A stretch of DNA of 50,397 bases from an uncultured Halieaceae bacterium (GCA_938074045.1 CALJGI010000023.1:1-50397); one strand, 5' to 3'; shown: positions 26,978 to 35,326, numbered from the stretch's first letter. A program made the numbers and translations. Notes: generated by a model not told the origin, from the letters alone.

Positions 26978-27154
26978 GTGTACGTGAACCGGATTCTAAT
27001 TCTGCTATTGGTAGCGGCTTTTTTGTTTGCGCCGAATCTACAAACTTGGGTGGCAGCGGATGGCGACCACTGGTATCGCCCTTTCGTGCTCTGGCTGCTG
27101 GTGATTGCCGTAGCCTATCTCGCCAATCATTCACGTCATATCGATGACGTTTAG
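26978..27154 (+). CDS. cbrX: CbrX-like small membrane protein overlapping cbrA
   Basis: This 58-codon ORF starts with GTG at 26978 (GGAG 7 nt upstream) and ends 11 nt inside cbrA. The product begins VYVNRILILLLVAAFLFAP, then a short polar loop (DGDHWYRP) and a second hydrophobic helix (FVLWLLVIAVAYLA), ending in SRHIDDV. Two TM segments in a hairpin are predicted. In Pseudomonas a small ORF called cbrX lies in exactly this place and is translationally coupled to cbrA. Position, size and overlap match; function is unknown. An alternative four-codon reading, ATG-TGT-ACG-TGA, overlaps the start. Confidence 0.8.
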   Translation: MYVNRILILLLVAAFLFAPNLQTWVAADGDHWYRPFVLWLLVIAVAYLANHSRHIDDV

Positions 27155-30107
27155 TCTTACCACGCTACTGGCCATCGGCACGCTTTATCTGGCAGTGCTG
27201 TTTGCCATTGCTCGACTGGCCCAACACCCTGCTATTCCTGAACAGTGGTTTAGACACCCTCTGGTCTACGTTCTTACGCTGGGGGTTTTTGCCTGCACTT
27301 GGGCGATTAATGGAGTGGCGGGAATGGCCGTCTACTTTGGCGAGGTCTACCTCGCCTATTACTTTGGCGCCGTCGCGATGTTTGTATTCACGCCGTTTTT
27401 TTTGACGCCTGTATTCAGGCTCTGTCGCCTGCATAAACTCAGTTCATTGGCTGATCTACTGGCCTTCCGTTTCAGATCCCAGTGGATTGGAACGCTCACA
27501 ACCACTGTGCTACTGCTCACTCTGATGCCCTTACTGGCTCTTCAATTTGATGCTGTCGCTACCAGTATATCGTTGCTGGCCACAGGCTCAGAACAACCCG
27601 AACCCCGGTCCTGGCTACTGTTTGCTATCATCGGATTGTTCGCCGTACTGTTTGGAACGCACGCCCCCGGAGATCAATGTCGCCGTCGAGGCCTGGTAGC
27701 AGCAATCGCCTTCGAATCACTGGCCAAACTGATAACACTGCTGATCCTTGGGGCGATAGCAATCAATACAGTGTTCGATGGTTTTGATGGACTTCAGACA
27801 TGGTTGTTGGAAAACCAACAGGTCTTGAATGACATGCACTCTGCTACTGAGGACAATGGTGTGCGGCTCCTTTTGCTGGCGTTCTTCACCTGTACAGTTG
27901 CCCTCCCCCACATGTTCCATATGATTTTTGCCGAGAGCAGTGGCAGCGCTGCCCTGAATACCGCAAGCTGGGGATTACCGACGTATCTCTTGCTGATCTG
28001 CTTGCCCATACTCCCACTGGTCTGGGCAGCACAGGCGCTGGGCAGCAGCTATCCCCCGGAGTTTGCCATGCTCGCCCTTGGTGTTGAGCTCGGTTCGGCG
28101 CAATACACAGCCATGGCCTATCTTGTCGGGCTATCGGCCGCCAGCGCCACCATAATCGTCAGTACCCTGGCTCTCGCCAACATGTGCCTAAACTACTTCG
28201 TGCTACCCATTCTGCTCAGTCGAAATGTGCCTCCGGATGAATCTGAAGGCCACGATATTCACGCCTGGCTGCGCTGGATGCGGGGCTTGCTGATTATCTG
28301 TATCAGCGCGTTGGGATATGTGTTTTTCATTTATGTCGAATCGCGCACCAATCTGGTGGCACTGGGCATGATCGCCTTCATTGGTGCCGCTCAATTCCTG
28401 CCTGGCATCGTTGCCAGCACCCACTGGAAACCCGCCAACCGAAAGGGTTATACCGCCGGGCTGCTCGCTGGCCTTACTGTGTGGTGTGTCACGCTACTGC
28501 TGCCTGCGCTGGACTTAAGCTCCGCACAAACCACTCTTGATTTTATTTATGCACCGGAAACTGGTCAGATAAGCCAGTGGAGTTTGATTATCGCCTATTC
28601 TCTGGGCCTGAATGTGAGCCTGCTGGTTCTTGTCTCGCTGCTGACCGAAACCGGAGCACGAGAAATGATATCCGCTGAGTTGTGCACAAATGAGGATATC
28701 GACAGGCAATTGCGAACGACTTTGATGCCACGCTCGGTCGAGCAAATACAACAGAATCTGGCAGGGTCGGTGGGGCATGCCAATGCCAAAACTCTGGTGG
28801 ATCAATCACTCGCCGACCTGCGCCTGGTGAACAACGAAAATCGACCCTATGCACTGCGACGTTTGCGGGGAAGAATTGAGGCCAATCTCAGCAGCCTCTT
28901 CGGTCCTGCAATTGCCTATGACATAGTTGAACGCTGCATTCCCTGCCGGGTCACATCAAAGCCAGTTTCCCCGGATCTCAGAGACATCGAGCGGCGTCTC
29001 GACAACCGAAGCCCATTCCTGACCGGCATCGCCGCTGACCTCGACGGTCTCCGACGCTACCACAGGGATACCTTGCAGAACCTGCCCATCGGCGTATGCT
29101 GCCTCACCGGCGATGGTGAAGTTCTACTATGGAATCGCGCTATGGTAGACATGACCGGGGTAGCAGCGCCAGATATGCTGGGTTCCAACCTTTCGGCAGC
29201 CCCGTCTCCATGGTCGACATTGCTGGCAGACTTCTTGATGCAAAGTAATCACAACCTGCACAAGAGACGAGTGGAACTGCCAGTTGACAACGTACGCTGG
29301 GTCAATCTCCATCGGTCTCCTACCGACACGCTTGAGCGTGGACAGCATGACGAAATCATCGTTGTGGAAGACATCACTGACTACCAAATGCTCGAACAGG
29401 AGCTCATGCATTCCGAACGTCTCGCGAGTGTGGGGCGCATCGCAGCGGGAGTAGCCCATGAGATCGGGAATCCGATAACTGGCATAGCCTGTCTCGCCCA
29501 AAATCTCCGCGATGAAAGCACATCGGAAGATACCGCGGCCACCGCAACCGATATCCTCAGCCAGACCGAGCGCGTCTCCCGCATTGTAAATGTACTGGTA
29601 AGTTACTCCCATGGAGGGGCGGCCTCCCAACTGCCACTAAAGACCAGTCCGGTGAATCTGGCCGAATGTGCCGAAGAGGCTATCCATCTGCTCCAGCTCG
29701 ACAAAGATGCCAAACCCATAAACTTCATCAACAATTGTTCGTCGGACCATGTGGTAAAAGCCGATGAGCAACGATTGTTGCAGGTACTGGTCAATCTGCT
29801 AAGTAATTCCAGGGATGCCAGCGACGCTGATGCAGATATCACTATTCATACCGATAGTCGGGGAACCGATATAGCCCTGACTGTGACCGATCGGGGCTGT
29901 GGCATCCCGTATCATGTCCAGGATCAGCTGTTTGAACCATTTTTTACCACCAAGGACCCCGGTGATGGTACCGGCCTTGGTCTCTCACTGGTCTACAGCA
30001 TCATCACTGAACTTGAAGGAACCATTTACTGCGCGAGTCCCTGGGCAAGTGACCTCAGTACGGGGACCCGTTTCAGTGTGCTGCTGCCGCAAGCTGGCCC
30101 GCGGTGA
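27144..30107 (+). CDS. cbrA: CbrA sensor histidine kinase with SLC5-type transporter domain
   Basis: CbrA senses carbon/nitrogen balance and phosphorylates CbrB. The 987-residue protein starts with about 13 TM helices of the sodium:solute symporter (SLC5) type (residues about 1-510), then a cytosolic linker, a PAS domain from about 640 (NLPIGVCCLTGDGEVLLWN), the dimerisation/H-box ERLASVGRIAAGVAHEIGNP with His772, and the ATPase domain with NLLSNSRDA (N box), DRGCGIP (G1) and GDGTGLGLSL (G2). Histidine transport has been shown for the Pseudomonas protein's membrane part. The ATG at 27144 overlaps cbrX, suggesting translational coupling. cbrB follows after 89 nt. Confidence 0.94.
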   Translation: MTFSLTTLLAIGTLYLAVLFAIARLAQHPAIPEQWFRHPLVYVLTLGVFACTWAINGVAGMAVYFGEVYLAYYFGAVAMFVFTPFFLTPVFRLCRLHKLSSLADLLAFRFRSQWIGTLTTTVLLLTLMPLLALQFDAVATSISLLATGSEQPEPRSWLLFAIIGLFAVLFGTHAPGDQCRRRGLVAAIAFESLAKLITLLILGAIAINTVFDGFDGLQTWLLENQQVLNDMHSATEDNGVRLLLLAFFTCTVALPHMFHMIFAESSGSAALNTASWGLPTYLLLICLPILPLVWAAQALGSSYPPEFAMLALGVELGSAQYTAMAYLVGLSAASATIIVSTLALANMCLNYFVLPILLSRNVPPDESEGHDIHAWLRWMRGLLIICISALGYVFFIYVESRTNLVALGMIAFIGAAQFLPGIVASTHWKPANRKGYTAGLLAGLTVWCVTLLLPALDLSSAQTTLDFIYAPETGQISQWSLIIAYSLGLNVSLLVLVSLLTETGAREMISAELCTNEDIDRQLRTTLMPRSVEQIQQNLAGSVGHANAKTLVDQSLADLRLVNNENRPYALRRLRGRIEANLSSLFGPAIAYDIVERCIPCRVTSKPVSPDLRDIERRLDNRSPFLTGIAADLDGLRRYHRDTLQNLPIGVCCLTGDGEVLLWNRAMVDMTGVAAPDMLGSNLSAAPSPWSTLLADFLMQSNHNLHKRRVELPVDNVRWVNLHRSPTDTLERGQHDEIIVVEDITDYQMLEQELMHSERLASVGRIAAGVAHEIGNPITGIACLAQNLRDESTSEDTAATATDILSQTERVSRIVNVLVSYSHGGAASQLPLKTSPVNLAECAEEAIHLLQLDKDAKPINFINNCSSDHVVKADEQRLLQVLVNLLSNSRDASDADADITIHTDSRGTDIALTVTDRGCGIPYHVQDQLFEPFFTTKDPGDGTGLGLSLVYSIITELEGTIYCASPWASDLSTGTRFSVLLPQAGPR

Positions 30108-30144
30108 CTGGAAATTTCCCCCACGAAACGCTACCTTGTGTACG

Positions 30145-30163
30145 TGTTACCATCACGGTAACA
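30145..30163. promoter_or_regulatory. TGTTACC-N5-GGTAACA operator between cbrA and cbrB
   Basis: TGTTACC (30145-30151) and GGTAACA (30157-30163) are perfect 7-bp arms around 5 nt. A further GTAAC half-site follows at 30166. It lies 33 nt upstream of the cbrB ATG. The same TGTTAC/GTAACA half-sites occur upstream of the sigma-54 promoter beyond cbrB, and TGTTAC-type sites are what CbrB binds in Pseudomonas. Autoregulation by CbrB is inferred. Confidence 0.6.
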
Positions 30164-30196
30164 CTGTAACGATGACTTCAGAGAACGATCGATACG

Positions 30197-31615
30197 ATGG
30201 AACAAATTCTTGTAGTAGAGGATGAATCGGTTATCCGCACAGCCCTGCGGCGTCTGCTTGAGCGGCATGACTACCAGGTGAGCGAGGCCACTTCGGTCCA
30301 GGATGCCGAAAGCAAAGGGAATTTAAGGGATTTCACGTTAATAATCAGTGACTTGCGATTGCCCGGCGCGCCTGGAACAGATCTGATAAAAATCGCAGGC
30401 GACACTCCGGTCTTGATCATGACAAGTTACGCGAGTCTGCGCTCTGCCGTTGACTCAATGCGAATGGGGGCTGTTGATTACATTGCCAAACCATTTGACC
30501 ATGACGATATGCTCGGCGCTGTAAAACGTATCATAGCGGAACATGCACCACCCCCGGTGGTAGAAAAACTCTCCAGAAAAAGAAAACACGCAGAGCACCC
30601 ATTTGATGGCATCATCGGAAATTGCCCCGAAATGCTGGAACTGTATGACCATCTCAAGAAAGTCGCTCCCACAGAATCCACCGTGCTGGTGCGCGGCGAA
30701 ACCGGCACAGGAAAGGAACTCGTGGCACAGGCAATCCACCGGCACAGCAAACGCTCAGACCGTCCGCTCATTTCAGTGAACTGCGCCGCGATTCCCGATA
30801 CGCTTATCGAATCAGAGTTGTTCGGATACGAAAAAGGGGCATTCACCGGCGCGAACACCAATCGCATGGGACTGATCGAAGCCGCTGATGGCGGCAGTCT
30901 TTTCCTGGATGAAATTGGTGAACTACCCGTTGAAGCGCAGGCGCGGCTGCTGCGATTTATACAGGAAGGAGAGATACGACGCATAGGCTCAGTTCACTCG
31001 AGAGGAGTTGATGTAAGGCTGATATGTGCGACTCACCGCGACTTGCAGCTGTTGGTGAAAGAAGGAAAATTTCGTGCCGACCTGTTCTATCGCATCAATG
31101 TGCTGAGACTAAACTTGCCACCTCTACGCCAACGTGGCAAGGATATTCTTGAGCTCGCCGAGTACCTGCTCGCAGATTGCTGTAAACGCGCTGGGAAAGC
31201 TGCCATGACCTACTCCCCGAAAGCTATACAAGCCATTACCACCTACACCTGGCCAGGTAATGTACGCGAACTCGAGAATGCTGTAGAACGGGCGGTCATT
31301 CTCTGTGACGGTGATGAAGTCGACAGCGATCTACTGGACATCAACCTGGAATTGGTCCGTGTCGACCAGATACGCAGCATGGCCAGTGGTGCCAAAGCGG
31401 TGCGCACCAGCACAGCCGACCCAGTGGAAGACCTATCGCTGGAAGATTACTTTCAGCGCTTTGTCATTGAACACCAGGATTCCATGAGTGAAACAGAGCT
31501 CGCAAAAAAGCTCGGCGTGAGTCGCAAATGTTTGTGGGAGCGACGTCAGCGCTTTGGCATCCCACGTCAAAAAGCCGGTACCAGCAAGAGTGGCCGCCGT
31601 AGCGTGTCGGCTTGA
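30197..31615 (+). CDS. cbrB: CbrB, NtrC-family sigma-54-dependent response regulator
   Basis: CbrB activates sigma-54 promoters, in Pseudomonas notably that of the crcZ RNA. The receiver domain spans residues 1-120 with acidic pocket E8/D9, phosphoacceptor Asp52 in ISDLRLPG and Lys in YIAKPF near 102. The AAA+ domain (about 135-370) has Walker A GETGTGKE, the sigma-54 contact loop GAFTGA near 215 and an arginine-finger region. The C-terminal Fis-type HTH (about 425-460) includes ETELAKKLGVSRKCLWERR. Its 472 residues match the Pseudomonas protein. It lies just upstream of its presumed RNA target gene. Confidence 0.95.
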   Translation: MEQILVVEDESVIRTALRRLLERHDYQVSEATSVQDAESKGNLRDFTLIISDLRLPGAPGTDLIKIAGDTPVLIMTSYASLRSAVDSMRMGAVDYIAKPFDHDDMLGAVKRIIAEHAPPPVVEKLSRKRKHAEHPFDGIIGNCPEMLELYDHLKKVAPTESTVLVRGETGTGKELVAQAIHRHSKRSDRPLISVNCAAIPDTLIESELFGYEKGAFTGANTNRMGLIEAADGGSLFLDEIGELPVEAQARLLRFIQEGEIRRIGSVHSRGVDVRLICATHRDLQLLVKEGKFRADLFYRINVLRLNLPPLRQRGKDILELAEYLLADCCKRAGKAAMTYSPKAIQAITTYTWPGNVRELENAVERAVILCDGDEVDSDLLDINLELVRVDQIRSMASGAKAVRTSTADPVEDLSLEDYFQRFVIEHQDSMSETELAKKLGVSRKCLWERRQRFGIPRQKAGTSKSGRRSVSA

Positions 31616-31648
31616 ATCGACGTCCAACCTGTTGATCATCACGGCAAG

Positions 31649-31696
31649 TGTTACCCGCTGCCTCGATCGTTACGAATATCGGGGGGAAAGGTAACA
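31649..31696 (+). promoter_or_regulatory. Candidate CbrB upstream activating sites
   Basis: TGTTAC (31649-31654), CGTTAC (31668-31673) and GTAACA (31691-31696) lie 70-120 nt upstream of the sigma-54 promoter at 31769, the usual distance for an enhancer-type activator. The half-sites match the palindrome ahead of cbrB. Confidence 0.6.
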
Positions 31697-31768
31697 AAAA
31701 TGGGAAATGCACAGCCCCAGCCCCCAACGCCTACTTCTAACTCATTGTAAAATAATAAGAAAAAAAGA

Positions 31769-31784
31769 TGGCACGATAAATGCT
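31769..31784 (+). promoter_or_regulatory. Sigma-54 (-24/-12) promoter of the CrcZ-like RNA
   Basis: TGGCACG-N4-ATGCT places GG at 31770-31771 and GC at 31782-31783, the strict sigma-54 spacing. Only one core base (A for T before TGC) departs from the consensus. The preceding 20 nt are A-rich. Transcription should begin near 31795. Confidence 0.78.
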
Positions 31785-31794
31785 TACTCAACTA

Positions 31795-31888
31795 TCAATA
31801 AAAATAATAACTACTAAAATAACAATAACAGAAGCAACTGAGACCTGGATGGGGGAAACCTGGTTTTCCCCGTCATCATTCTTTTTTC
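31795..31888 (+). ncRNA. CrcZ-like Hfq-sponge small RNA
   Basis: A short RNA is predicted between the sigma-54 promoter and an intrinsic terminator. Read from 31797 in steps of three, the sequence gives five consecutive A-R-N triplets (31797-31811), two non-matching triplets, then seven more (31818-31838), the motif bound by the distal face of Hfq. In Pseudomonas the CbrB-activated, sigma-54-dependent RNA CrcZ sits between cbrB and pcnB and titrates Hfq/Crc to relieve carbon catabolite repression. Position, promoter class and Hfq motif agree. The predicted length of about 95 nt is much less than the roughly 400 nt of P. aeruginosa CrcZ. The 5' and 3' ends are estimates. Confidence 0.75.
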
Positions 31889-31890
31889 TT
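31848..31890 (+). terminator. Intrinsic terminator of the CrcZ-like RNA
   Basis: The arms GATG-GGGGAAA (31848-31858) and TTTCCCC (31865-31871) plus CATC (31874-31877, after a 2-nt bulge) form an 11-bp stem with a 6-nt loop. It is followed directly by ATTC and a run of six T with further T. It separates the RNA from pcnB. Confidence 0.75.
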
Positions 31891-31963
31891 TCATTAACCC
31901 CAAGTGCTAATATGCTTCGCGCGTTAACCGGCGCTCTCCGGCTACTATTGCTAACTGGCACTC

Positions 31964-33343
31964 ATGATTTCCCGAATAATCAATTTTTCCCGACGACTCG
32001 TTGCGCCTATGTCAGCTGATTCCAGTTCCGATTCTGCTGCCCAGGACAGGCTCTGTGTATACGAACGTGGCAGTCATCCAGTTTCCCGCAAACATATCAG
32101 TGACAATGCGCTAAAAGTCATTTCGCGCCTGACGCGGAGTGGACACGAGGCCTACCTGGTTGGCGGTGCCATTCGCGATCTCTTTCTAGGTAACCAACCC
32201 AAGGATTTTGATGTGGCCACAAATGCCACCCCTGAGCAGGTCCACGACCTGTTCCGCAACTCCAGAATCATTGGTCGGCGCTTCCGCATCGTACATGTGC
32301 GTTTTGGTCGTGAAATCATTGAAGTTACTACCTTCAGGGGAGGCCATGGTACCGGGGATGGAGAGAGCGAAACCCCGCGCCCGCGGGGACAGGCCGCCGT
32401 GCGGTCCGATAGCGGCATGCTGCTGCGAGACAATGTGTATGGCAATCTGGAAGAGGACGCGCTGAGACGAGACTTCAGCATCAATGCCCTGTATTACGAT
32501 GCCCGCGATTTCACGGTTCTTGACTACACCGATGGTGTTACCGATCTAAATGACCATTTGATTCGCATCATTGGCGACCCTGAAGAGCGTTATCGCGAGG
32601 ATCCCGTCAGAATGTTGCGCGCTGCGCGTTTTGCAGCGCGGCTCAATTTCTCGCTTGAGGAGCACACAGCTGCGCCTCTGGTACAGCTATCAGACCTGCT
32701 GGATGATGTCCCGGCAGCAAGGCTATTTGACGAGGTGCTCAAGTCGCTGATGACCGGTAGCGGAAAAGACACCTTCGACGTGCTTGCTGAATACCAATTG
32801 CTGGCTCCGCTGTTTCCTTCCCTTGCACGCCATATGGCAACCGACAATGGCTATGCCCGTAAACTCAGTGAACTGGCCCTCTCCAGTACCGACCGAAGAA
32901 TAGGACAGGAAAAACCCGTCACACCCGCATTTTTGTTTGCAGCACTGCTCTGGCCAGAGGTGGTCCACAAACAAAAGATATATGAGCAGGACGGAATGCC
33001 ACCTACACCGGCCCTCAATGCTGCGGCCCAGGATGCATTGGCCGAACAGAGTGATGCCACTACCATACCTCGTCGCTTCAGTACGGTGGTAAGGGACATC
33101 TGGGAACTACAGCTGCGACTCCCTCGCCGGTCTGGTAAGCGGGTACAGCAAACCTTTGAGCACCGTCGCTTCCGCGCAGCTTATGATTTTATTCTGCTGC
33201 GTGAGGAAGCTGGCGACAATCTCGACGGAGTAGGACAGTGGTGGACTGAATATCAAGAGACACACCCTGCTCCAGTTCGCACCTCAACAGAGCCACAGCC
33301 CCGAAGGCGTCGTCCTCGCAACCGTAAGCACCGCAATCAATGA
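31964..33343 (+). CDS. pcnB: Poly(A) polymerase I
   Basis: PcnB adds 3' poly(A) tails that promote RNA decay. The nucleotidyltransferase core is visible: AYLVGGAIRDLFLGNQPKDFDVATNATPE contains the GG motif and the DxD metal site near residues 63-85. RIVHVRFGREIIEVTTFRG carries the third Asp/Glu position, and RRDFSINALYYD and EDPVRMLRAARFAARL are the family's helical signatures. The basic, Arg-rich C terminus (RRRRPRNRKHRNQ) is typical of PAP rather than CCA-adding enzymes. The start MISRIINFSRRLV aligns with the usual N terminus. It overlaps folK by 4 nt. Confidence 0.95.
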   Translation: MISRIINFSRRLVAPMSADSSSDSAAQDRLCVYERGSHPVSRKHISDNALKVISRLTRSGHEAYLVGGAIRDLFLGNQPKDFDVATNATPEQVHDLFRNSRIIGRRFRIVHVRFGREIIEVTTFRGGHGTGDGESETPRPRGQAAVRSDSGMLLRDNVYGNLEEDALRRDFSINALYYDARDFTVLDYTDGVTDLNDHLIRIIGDPEERYREDPVRMLRAARFAARLNFSLEEHTAAPLVQLSDLLDDVPAARLFDEVLKSLMTGSGKDTFDVLAEYQLLAPLFPSLARHMATDNGYARKLSELALSSTDRRIGQEKPVTPAFLFAALLWPEVVHKQKIYEQDGMPPTPALNAAAQDALAEQSDATTIPRRFSTVVRDIWELQLRLPRRSGKRVQQTFEHRRFRAAYDFILLREEAGDNLDGVGQWWTEYQETHPAPVRTSTEPQPRRRRPRNRKHRNQ

Positions 33344-33819
33344 CACTGGTCTACATCGGTCTGGGCAGCAACCTTGAGAATCCAATCGAGCAAATTCAAC
33401 GAGCATTCCAGGAGCTGTCAACATTGCCAGGTTCCACTCTGCGAGCACATTCTTCCATGTATCGCAGCAAGGCAGTAGGTCCCGGAGAGCAGGAGGATTA
33501 CGTGAATGCAGCGGCGGAGCTGGATACCAGGCTGTCGCCTATGGCCCTGTTGGGGGAGTTACAGGAACTGGAACAACGCCACGGTCGTATCAGGGGGGAA
33601 CGCTGGGGGCCCCGTACACTGGATCTGGATATCCTTCTGTATGGAGACACAGCGCTCGACCTTCCCCAACTCAAGATTCCGCATCCCGGCCTGGAGGACC
33701 GTCCATTCGTAATCATGCCGCTGTGCGAATTGAACAACACATTAATACTTCCCAGTGGACGGCATCTTGCGTCATTATTGAACGACGACTCCAGCTCAGA
33801 CTGCTGGCGAATCGAATAG
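33340..33819 (+). CDS. folK: HPPK, dihydropterin pyrophosphokinase
   Basis: FolK transfers pyrophosphate from ATP to 6-hydroxymethyl-dihydropterin in folate synthesis. YIGLGSNLENP at the N terminus, the VGPGEQEDYVNAAAEL block and the signature RWGPRTLDLDILLYGD near 88-103, which has the metal-binding Asp residues, identify it. Its length of 159 residues matches E. coli. The ATG overlaps the pcnB stop (ATGA), the usual pcnB-folK coupling. Confidence 0.96.
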   Translation: MTLVYIGLGSNLENPIEQIQRAFQELSTLPGSTLRAHSSMYRSKAVGPGEQEDYVNAAAELDTRLSPMALLGELQELEQRHGRIRGERWGPRTLDLDILLYGDTALDLPQLKIPHPGLEDRPFVIMPLCELNNTLILPSGRHLASLLNDDSSSDCWRIE

Positions 33820-33844
33820 CTCCTCACGTCAAAGGGGAACAGGG

Positions 33845-34522
33845 GTGGACTTAAAACCAGCGGACGGTGCGGACTCAACGCCACACAATGCGCCGCGTTT
33901 CATAGCAATTGAAGGACCCATAGGGGTCGGCAAGACGACGCTCGCACGACGATTGGCAGAAACCCTCAACTGCCAGGCCGTGCTGGAAGATAATCAGGCA
34001 AATCCGTTTTTGGAACGGTTTTATCAGAATCGCCGACAAGCCGCCCTCGCCACAGAGTTGTTTTTCCTGTTCCAACGGGCACAACAAATCGAAAATTTGC
34101 GGCAGAGTGACATTTTTGAACCAGCAAGAGTAGCCAACTTTCTGATCGACAAAGACCCCCTGTTCGCACGCATCAATCTCGATCGGGATGAATACCTACT
34201 CTACGACAAGGTCTACACCCAATTGACCATCGACGCTCCCGCCCCTGACCTGGTCGTCTATCTGCAAGCACCAACGGATGTACTGGTGCAGAGAATTGAG
34301 GCTCGCGGTATCAGCTACGAGCAGAAAATAGAGACCAGCTATCTGCAACAATTGAACGAGGTGTACAGCGATTTCTTTCTGTACTACGATGGCGCTCCGC
34401 TGCTCATTGTCAACGCCAGCCAGATCGATTTGGCAAACAGCGAGGACGACTATCAACAACTGGTGGAGTACCTGCTGACAATCCGCAGTGGAAGACACTA
34501 TTTCAACCCCACCTTTTTCTGA
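33845..34522 (+). CDS. Deoxynucleoside kinase (dCK/dGK family)
   Basis: The P-loop IEGPIGVGKTTLARRLAE near residues 22-39, the VLEDNQANPFLERFY block and the DRDEYLLYDKVY segment identify the deoxyadenosine/deoxyguanosine kinase fold that salvages deoxynucleosides. Substrate preference is not decidable by eye. The start is GTG 33845 after a purine-rich AAAGGGGAACAGGG. The gene sits between folK and panB, which are adjacent in Pseudomonas, so here it looks inserted in, or retained from, a different operon form. panB follows 12 nt downstream. Confidence 0.88.
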   Translation: MDLKPADGADSTPHNAPRFIAIEGPIGVGKTTLARRLAETLNCQAVLEDNQANPFLERFYQNRRQAALATELFFLFQRAQQIENLRQSDIFEPARVANFLIDKDPLFARINLDRDEYLLYDKVYTQLTIDAPAPDLVVYLQAPTDVLVQRIEARGISYEQKIETSYLQQLNEVYSDFFLYYDGAPLLIVNASQIDLANSEDDYQQLVEYLLTIRSGRHYFNPTFF

Positions 34523-34534
34523 CAGGCCCAGCTT

Positions 34535-35326
34535 ATGACTGCCGTGACCATCAGGAATTTGCAAGATATGAAACAGGCAACTGAAAAATTCGCCTGTATC
34601 ACCGCTTATGACGCGACCTTTGCACGTCTGGTAAGCGAGGCTGGTGCGGAGACCATATTGGTGGGTGATTCCCTGGGCATGGTGCTGCAAGGCAGAGAGA
34701 GTACCGTTCCCGTATCGATTGGCGAAATGGCGTATCACACGGGTTGCGTAGCTCGTGGCAATGTTCGCTCCATGGTGATAGCCGACATGCCCTTCATGTC
34801 TTACAGCACAGTCGACCTGGCCATGACCGGCGCCACCGAACTTATGCAGGCCGGGGCCCATATGGTAAAAATGGAGGGTGGCCTTTGGCTCAGTGATACA
34901 ATAGCTAAACTCGTTGAAGGCGGAATTCCTGTCTGCGCCCACCTTGGTCTCACGCCACAGTCAGTCAACGTTTTTGGTGGTTACCGCGTCCAGGGACGCG
35001 ACCCCAAAGAGGCAAAGAGTATTCTATCCGATGCGGTTTCCATTCAGGATGCAGGTGCCAGCTTACTGGTTCTGGAATGCGTACCCGAAGAATTAGCCGC
35101 TGACATCAGCTCTAAGCTGAGAATACCCGTCATTGGCATTGGCGCTGGCGCTGGTACCGACGGCCAAGTGCTCGTCATGCATGATCTGCTTGGCCTGAGT
35201 CAGCATATCCCTCGATTCGTACGCAATTTCATGGCTGGCGCTCCCACGGTGCAGGACGCACTGGCTGCATTTGTGGCCGCGGTCAAATCAGGCGATTTCC
35301 CATCCAACAAGGAAACCTACCAATAA
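34535..35326 (+). CDS. panB: Ketopantoate hydroxymethyltransferase
   Basis: PanB makes ketopantoate from alpha-ketoisovalerate and methylene-THF, the first step to pantothenate. CITAYDATFARLVSEAG, ILVGDSLGMVLQGRESTVPV (metal-binding Asp), MVKMEGG and the late IGIGAGAGTDGQVLVMHDLLGL are characteristic. The length of 263 residues is normal. panC follows after an unusually long 248-nt gap that carries several regulatory-looking boxes. Confidence 0.96.
   Translation: MTAVTIRNLQDMKQATEKFACITAYDATFARLVSEAGAETILVGDSLGMVLQGRESTVPVSIGEMAYHTGCVARGNVRSMVIADMPFMSYSTVDLAMTGATELMQAGAHMVKMEGGLWLSDTIAKLVEGGIPVCAHLGLTPQSVNVFGGYRVQGRDPKEAKSILSDAVSIQDAGASLLVLECVPEELAADISSKLRIPVIGIGAGAGTDGQVLVMHDLLGLSQHIPRFVRNFMAGAPTVQDALAAFVAAVKSGDFPSNKETYQ

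Noticed and set aside
34196..34942. A 248-residue open frame on the minus strand opposite the deoxynucleoside kinase and panB
   Set aside because: It is fully antisense to two well-recognised genes, has no ribosome-binding site or family features, and its composition is what the opposite frame would produce.
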